Source: Betaproteobacteria bacterium
GTDB lineage: Bacteria; Pseudomonadota; Gammaproteobacteria; Burkholderiales; SG8-39
Assembly: GCA_016867955.1 (NCBI GenBank)
Contig: VGIE01000045.1
Span: forward strand, 1 to 10,299
Reading direction: 5' to 3'
DNA: 10,299 nucleotides
Part shown: piece by piece, positions 6,658 through 10,299 of the stretch
Numbering within the stretch: position 1 is the stretch's first letter
Layout of the letters: each line of letters opens with the position of its first letter
Translations under genes and position numbers: made by a program
Notes under the pieces: generated by a model
What the model was told of the DNA's origin: nothing
The model's input: only the letters and a program-made list of their open reading frames with translations
The model's database searches: none

Positions 6658-6670
6658 CGCGCTTATTCCA

Positions 6671-6698
6671 TATGCGGTATTCGTTCGGTATGCGGAAT
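6671..6698. promoter_or_regulatory. possible operator: repeated TATGCGG in the divergent promoter region
   Basis: TATGCGG occurs at 6671-6677 and 6689-6695, an 18-bp period, and ATTCC (6665-6669) / GGAAT (6694-6698) flank it as an inverted pair. It lies upstream of the ligase promoter element and could bind a regulator of the divergent catabolic genes. Weak, by-eye evidence only. Confidence 0.2.
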
Positions 6699-6740
6699 GG
6701 CCGGCCCGGCACCGCAATGACCGCGTCCGCCAGCCGCCAC

Positions 6741-6749
6741 TGTCATAAT
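6741..6749 (+). promoter_or_regulatory. extended -10 promoter element of the acyl-CoA ligase gene
   Basis: TGTCATAAT at 6741-6749 fits an extended -10 (TG-N-TATAAT with one mismatch) and lies 36 bp before the ligase ATG. No good -35 is visible at the usual distance, which extended -10 promoters can tolerate. Confidence 0.35.
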
Positions 6750-6785
6750 CGCCGCCATTCCAGTCGCGGGATTGCAGGAGGGCCT

Positions 6786-8369
6786 ATGCAGGGACACCCG
6801 AAAGAGATGGTGCAGATCGCCGGCTTCATGCGGCGCAACGCGCTGCGCTACCGCAACCGCGACGCCTTCATCGAGGGAAACCGGCGCATGACCTGGCTGG
6901 AGGCCGACCAGGCCTCCGACCGCGTCGCCTCGGCGCTGCGCGACCTGGGCATCGGCGGGCGCGACCATGTGGCCATTCTCGGCAACAACTGCACCGCCTA
7001 CATCCTCGTGCAGTACGCCATCCACAAGCTCGGCGCCTGCGCGGTGATCCTCAACGCCGGGCTGCGCGCCACGGCGCTCGAGACTCAGCTCAACCACGCC
7101 GACTGCAAGGCAGTGGTGGCGGGCGACGGCCTGCAGGCGGTGATCAACGAAATCCGCGCCGGGGTGCGGCTTGACGGCCGCGCGCCGCTGTTCCTGACCT
7201 GGGATGCGAACGACCGCACGCCCGACACCGTCAACCTGGCCGCGGTGCTCGACGACACCGCCCCGCGGGAGCCCCTCCCCATCGCGCCGGTAAGCCCTGA
7301 CGACATCGGCTGCCTGGTGTTCTCCTCGGGCACCACGGGCACGCCCAAGGGTGCCATCAACACCTGGTGGAACCTGCTTGCGAAGACGGTGTCGCTGGGT
7401 TTCAGCCAGGAGCTGAAGAACACGGACATCGGCATGCACCTCACGCCGCTGTGCATGGGCGGCACCCAGCTGATGAGCATCCACCCCTACATCATGCTCG
7501 GCATCCCGGCCGTGGTGGTGCCGCACTTCGAGCCGGGCGAGGCGCTGCGGCTGATCGAGGAAGAGCGCGTGACGACCTGGTTCGCTGTGCCCACCATGAC
7601 CAACGCCATGACGGTGCACGAGGACTTCGCGCGACGCGACCTGTCCTCGGTCGAGCGACTGGTGTCTGCGGGGGGGCCGCTGCCAACCGAGGTGTACGAG
7701 CGCTTGCGCAAGCGCGGCATCGGCGTCATGGAATGCTTCGGCACCTCCGAGAGCGGCGGCGGCATCATGATCTGCGCCGCCGAGAAGGCCACGCATCCGG
7801 CCAGCGTGGGCCGGCCCATGGTGGGCTTCGAAGTCATCATTGCCGACGACGAGGGCCGTGAGCTGCCCGACGGCGAGACCGGCGAGTTCCTCATCCGCGG
7901 CGATGCCGTGGCGAGCGGCTACTACAAGCAGCCCGCCATCCAGGCCGAGGCCTTCGCCGGCGGCTGGTTCCACACCGGCGACTACGGCCGCCGCGACGCG
8001 GAGGGCTTCCTCTACGTCATGGACCGCAAGAAGGACATGGTGAAGACCGGCGGGCTGAATGTCTTCCCGAAGGACGTTGAGGACGCCCTCTACGCGCTGC
8101 CGCAAGTGTTCGAATGCACGGTGATTGGGCTGCCGCACGCGCACTGGGGCGAGGCGGTCACCGCCTTCGTTGTCAGCAAGCCGGGCGCCAGGCTCGACGA
8201 GGCGGCCGTCATGGCCGCATTGAGGGGCACGCTGTCGAATTTCCAGGTGCCCAGGGCCGTGGTGTTCCTCGACGTGCTGCCGAAGACGATCTTCGGCAAG
8301 CTGTCCAAGCTGAAGCTGCGCGAGGACTACGCCGGCCTCTACACGCAGGGCGCAGGGCGCAACCCATAA
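6786..8369 (+). CDS. AMP-forming acyl-CoA ligase (ANL superfamily)
   Basis: A 527-residue class I adenylate-forming enzyme that activates a carboxylic acid to acyl-AMP and then to acyl-CoA in the cytoplasm. Seen: the phosphate-binding loop FSSGTTGTPKGA (179-190), ECFGTSESGG (316-325, replacing the commoner YGxTE), GWFHTGDYG with D399, DRKKDMVKTGGLNVFP (413-428), and the C-terminal catalytic-lysine motif PKTIFGKLSK (K505 in FGKLSK). The frame is open further upstream, but ATG 6786 is chosen because AGGAGG lies just before it and the upstream translation lacks family similarity. It is transcribed divergently from the epoxide hydrolase/oxidase/dehydrogenase/CoA-transferase cluster, presumably as the entry step of the same pathway. 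The substrate is unknown; the nearest functional types are crotonobetaine/carnitine-, long-chain- and aryl-CoA ligases. Confidence 0.93.
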   Translation: MQGHPKEMVQIAGFMRRNALRYRNRDAFIEGNRRMTWLEADQASDRVASALRDLGIGGRDHVAILGNNCTAYILVQYAIHKLGACAVILNAGLRATALETQLNHADCKAVVAGDGLQAVINEIRAGVRLDGRAPLFLTWDANDRTPDTVNLAAVLDDTAPREPLPIAPVSPDDIGCLVFSSGTTGTPKGAINTWWNLLAKTVSLGFSQELKNTDIGMHLTPLCMGGTQLMSIHPYIMLGIPAVVVPHFEPGEALRLIEEERVTTWFAVPTMTNAMTVHEDFARRDLSSVERLVSAGGPLPTEVYERLRKRGIGVMECFGTSESGGGIMICAAEKATHPASVGRPMVGFEVIIADDEGRELPDGETGEFLIRGDAVASGYYKQPAIQAEAFAGGWFHTGDYGRRDAEGFLYVMDRKKDMVKTGGLNVFPKDVEDALYALPQVFECTVIGLPHAHWGEAVTAFVVSKPGARLDEAAVMAALRGTLSNFQVPRAVVFLDVLPKTIFGKLSKLKLREDYAGLYTQGAGRNP

Positions 8370-8501
8370 CCTCCGGGCGGCAACAGCGCCGCACAGTCCC
8401 CCTCAAGAAAAAGGGCGGCCACGGCTATGTGGAGTAAAAACAAACACACTACCGCGTGAGTGAGTTGCTACAAGCGTTTACAGGATGTGAACTGTAATAC
8501 T

Positions 8502-8534
8502 TCGCCCAGGCTTCGGTCTGGGCGATTTCATTTG
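8502..8534 (+). terminator. rho-independent terminator downstream of the acyl-CoA ligase
   Basis: CGCCCAGGC and GTCTGGGCG pair over 9 bp (one G-U) around a TTCG tetraloop at 8503-8524. A flanking T-A pair and the T-rich tail ATTTCATTT follow. A UUCG-capped stem with a U-rich tail is a classic terminator. It lies about 133 bp after the ligase stop. Confidence 0.7.
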
Positions 8535-8832
8535 TGCTTTGCTGTTCTGATCCGATGGTTTGGTTCCGCGGCTCGATGGCCACTCTCGCCCAACTCACGC
8601 CGACGGCAACCGCCCGTGACACTTCATGGCGTGGGACAGCTTTCGCCTCAAACCAGCCTCACGATTTCCTGAGGTTCCAACGGCAGGATTCTGATACGAG
8701 CAGCCGCACAACTCGACAACCAATCGTCGGAACCTCGACCTTTGAGGTCATTCGATCAACGGACTGGCTAGGTCGGAATTAGGGTGGCTGCCAGCCAATT
8801 AACGGGCAACAACATTAACGATAGCCTCCCTG

Positions 8833-8874
8833 TACTCGCAGATCGAACTCACTCAGATTTTATGTCTGCGAGTA
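8833..8874. repeat. 10-bp inverted repeat downstream of the ubiquitin-fusion gene
   Basis: TACTCGCAGA (8833-8842) and TCTGCGAGTA (8865-8874) are exact inverted copies with a 22-bp spacer, 27 bp past the stop of the ubiquitin-fusion gene. There is no T-run on the minus strand after the stem. It could be a weak or rho-assisted transcript end, or a recombination or element boundary. Confidence 0.45.
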
Positions 8875-8900
8875 AATGCAAATTGGTTTCCAAAGCCTGA

Positions 8901-10094
8901 TCAGAAAGAAACGGCAACATTCCCTACAAGCCCAACCGAACGGAAGTTCGACAGCCCTTCAGAGTAAAGAGCGCGCACGAGGTACTTATTGTCACTCTTA
9001 GCACTAAATTTCCCTTCCACCCCCAGACCAACCTCGCCCATCCAACGTGTTGTAGCCCCTTCGGATAACAAATCTGGTCTTGCAAACACAGATGCACCGA
9101 CTTCAACAAACGGTCGAACAAGAGACGTCACAGGCAAGAATGAAACTCTGAAAGCGTTGTTCCACTCAGCCTGATTAATCCTGCGTTTTCCGCCGTAGAT
9201 AGTGCAATCACCAATCTGCTCATGAGCAGCAGAGAAAGCTGAACGCCATCTGATCATATCGTCGGCTTGGTACTCAACCATCGCCCCCAAGTCAGTGCGC
9301 CAACCATTGACTGTATCGCTAGCCAAGTTCAATTCTTCTTCATAGCGAGTCTTGGCAAGCCCTAATAGGCCAGACATACGCCAATTGGGCGCAGGACGGT
9401 ATTCAATGAATCCAGCTGCACCCAACTGACTCAGTTTCTGATCAAGGCCAATCCCTGACTGAAGATTTCCTGTGCCATAGGGAGCCATTGCCCCCCATCG
9501 AAAATCCTCTGCTTGCCCTAGAGTTTTTCCTACTACAAAGTTTCTAATGATGGCGTCGTAGCTCCGATCACCTGTGCCACCACTGGATTTTTCAAACTCA
9601 CCTCCCAAGGTGGGTTGATCCGGAAAACGACTAACTGTAGGGCGCTCAATAAATTGTGAAACGACTATCTGTGAGCTTCCGATTGTTGCTGCATCAATAC
9701 CCCGCATCCATGATCGGTTCGTCGCCCTGATCATTAAGCCTGAGGCGGCCTTCATTGTGGGACGAGGAATAGAGTTACCTAGTGCTTGCCCCTTCAACAC
9801 TAGGAAAATCGTGCTCTCTTTTCGTATGTTGTAATCACTAAGCGTTCTTCCTTCTTCCAATTGATTTCCAGCAAATATCAACTGCTGCTGATCAGGAGGA
9901 ATGCCTTCTTTATCTTGAATCTTGGCCTTAACGTTTTCGATGGTGTCACTGGCTTCAACTTCCAGTGCTATCGTTTTACCTGTGGGCGTCTTAATAAATA
10001 TCTGCATTGCCATCGCCTCGGCGGAGAGCATCAGAAATACCGTGGCAATTAGCAGTTGGAGATAGCGGAGGGAGGCTACTGATGAGTGCGACAT
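8901..10094 (-). CDS. secreted ubiquitin domain fused to an outer-membrane beta-barrel-like domain
   Basis: A 397-residue protein in three parts. Residues 1-29 are a Sec signal peptide (R10, hydrophobic YLQLLIATVFLML, cleavage motif AEAMA). Residues 30-105 are ubiquitin: MQIFIKTPTGKT, DTIENVKAKIQDKEGIPPDQ and GRTLSDYNI are recognisable at once. Compared with eukaryotic ubiquitin I count 61 of 72 identical positions before the tail. Cleavage after AMA would expose ubiquitin Met1 exactly. K6, K11, K27, K29, K33 and K63 are kept; K48 is Asn, R42 Gln, L8 Pro, H68 Phe, R72 Lys. The LRLRGG tail is replaced by KGQALG, so no di-glycine. A linker follows, and then from about 178 to 397 amphipathic strands ending VGNVAVSF, with the terminal Phe typical of Bam-assembled outer-membrane barrels. 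There is a single Cys (C297). ATG 10094 has a GAGG ribosome site overlapping the upstream stop. G+C is about half, unlike the left side. Likely a surface-displayed ubiquitin mimic; function is inferred. Confidence 0.88.
   Translation of the reverse strand: MSHSSVASLRYLQLLIATVFLMLSAEAMAMQIFIKTPTGKTIALEVEASDTIENVKAKIQDKEGIPPDQQQLIFAGNQLEEGRTLSDYNIRKESTIFLVLKGQALGNSIPRPTMKAASGLMIRATNRSWMRGIDAATIGSSQIVVSQFIERPTVSRFPDQPTLGGEFEKSSGGTGDRSYDAIIRNFVVGKTLGQAEDFRWGAMAPYGTGNLQSGIGLDQKLSQLGAAGFIEYRPAPNWRMSGLLGLAKTRYEEELNLASDTVNGWRTDLGAMVEYQADDMIRWRSAFSAAHEQIGDCTIYGGKRRINQAEWNNAFRVSFLPVTSLVRPFVEVGASVFARPDLLSEGATTRWMGEVGLGVEGKFSAKSDNKYLVRALYSEGLSNFRSVGLVGNVAVSF
9780..10007 (-). other. ubiquitin domain within the fusion protein
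   Basis: Codons for ubiquitin positions 1-76 (protein residues 30-105). The alignment with eukaryotic ubiquitin is gap-free, with substitutions at positions 5, 8, 14, 19, 42, 48, 52, 62, 67, 68 and 72-76. Such similarity far exceeds that of native bacterial ubiquitin-like proteins such as ThiS, MoaD or Pup, so the domain must derive from a eukaryotic gene. It is intron-free. Confidence 0.95.
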
Positions 10095-10102
10095 ACAAGA
10101 CC

Positions 10103-10299
10103 TCAGGCAAGGTAGTGACCTGCGTTGAATCCTGATCCAGTCGCAGTGAGAGTTTTAAGTCTAGCGTAGAGCAAATGCAGGTTCAATCGCTGGTTCACCT
10201 CCTGGGGCGTTGGGATTGGTGGGAATAGGCTCTGATGCAACGCATGATGTGTTGTTGAATCAATAGTCCAAGATGCAGGTGCCGGTGGTCGTCTCCCGA
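10103..10299 (-). CDS. partial hypothetical protein, C-terminal part, upstream partner of the ubiquitin-fusion gene
   Basis: A minus-strand frame enters from the right edge and is open for about 64 codons to TGA at 10103-10105. It ends ...NLHLLYARLKTLTATGSGFN plus AGHYLA. The stop lies 8 bp before the ATG of the ubiquitin-fusion gene and overlaps its ribosome site (TGAGG), which is typical of translationally coupled neighbours. There is a Pro-rich stretch (FPPIPTPQE) and no recognisable domain. A second minus-strand frame is open from the edge for only 34 codons, so a chance reading cannot be excluded; I prefer this one for its length and its fit to the next gene. Confidence 0.45.
   Translation of the reverse strand, partial: GRRPPAPASWTIDSTTHHALHQSLFPPIPTPQEVNQRLNLHLLYARLKTLTATGSGFNAGHYLA

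Larger units (their letters stand above)
8370..8900. other. intergenic region at the composition boundary, no gene seen
   Basis: No protein gene or tRNA recognised. The first part holds the ligase terminator (8502-8534). Beyond it G+C content falls and short palindromes appear: TGGCTG-C-CAGCCA at 8785-8797, a direct repeat of ATTAACG at 8798-8804 and 8814-8820, and a 10-bp inverted repeat at 8833-8874. The minus strand holds short coding-like scraps interrupted by stops, so part of it may be degenerate sequence left by insertion. Confidence 0.45.

Noticed and set aside
6378..6785. N-terminal extension of the acyl-CoA ligase frame
   Set aside because: The extension lacks family similarity, and a strong AGGAGG site precedes the ATG at 6786.
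6663..8144. A 493-codon minus-strand open frame opposite the acyl-CoA ligase
   Set aside because: Antisense shadow; repetitive His/Val/Gly/Arg composition, while the plus strand encodes all ligase motifs.
8460..8782. Two overlapping plus-strand open frames of 70 and 82 codons
   Set aside because: They run through or just past the terminator hairpin, have no ribosome site and no coding-like composition.
8901..10094. The ubiquitin domain as a eukaryotic contaminant or chimera
   Set aside because: The frame is continuous from a bacterial ribosome site and signal peptide through ubiquitin to a barrel-like C-terminus, which a contaminating eukaryotic gene would not provide.

Overview
The window comes from a high-G+C proteobacterial chromosome. 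Strong third-position G/C bias, Shine-Dalgarno starts and CoA-ester catabolic genes suggest a betaproteobacterium (Burkholderiales or Rhodocyclales), but the exact lineage is not readable from the sequence. From about 8.4 kb to the right edge the composition drops to roughly half G+C and the gene content changes completely, which looks like an acquired segment.

Layout. (1) 1-565: the left edge holds two mutually overlapping open frames, neither certain, then a non-coding stretch. (2) 566-991: a small all-alpha MazG/PRA-PH-type nucleotide pyrophosphohydrolase. (3) 992-1440: no protein gene, but a compact predicted small RNA at 1192-1256 with its own promoter, a C/U-rich anti-Shine-Dalgarno loop and an intrinsic terminator. 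(4) 1441-6375, minus strand, transcribed right to left: epoxide hydrolase, heme-oxygenase-like diiron/iron oxidase, methylsuccinyl-CoA-dehydrogenase-like acyl-CoA dehydrogenase, and class III (CaiB/BaiF) CoA-transferase. (5) 6376-6785: the divergent promoter region, carrying palindromes and a decayed fragment of another acyl-CoA ligase. (6) 6786-8369, plus strand: an AMP-forming acyl-CoA ligase, followed by a UUCG-capped terminator. The divergent genes read as one catabolic locus for an unidentified carboxylic acid: activation to a CoA ester (ligase and CoA-transferase), alpha,beta-dehydrogenation of a probably branched acyl-CoA, an iron-dependent oxidation, and epoxide hydrolysis.

(7) 8370-10299: an A+T-richer segment. 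Its main gene (8901-10094, minus) is remarkable. A Sec signal peptide is followed immediately by a ubiquitin domain with about 80-85% identity to eukaryotic ubiquitin by direct comparison, and then by a C-terminal outer-membrane beta-barrel-like domain ending in Phe. Predicted signal peptidase cleavage leaves exactly Met1 of ubiquitin as the new N-terminus. The C-terminal di-glycine is absent and Lys48 is Asn, so it cannot act as an ordinary conjugable ubiquitin in this form; a surface-displayed ubiquitin mimic is the simplest reading. An open frame running off the right edge stops 8 bases before this gene, so the two are probably co-transcribed. This gene is the main discovery candidate of the window.
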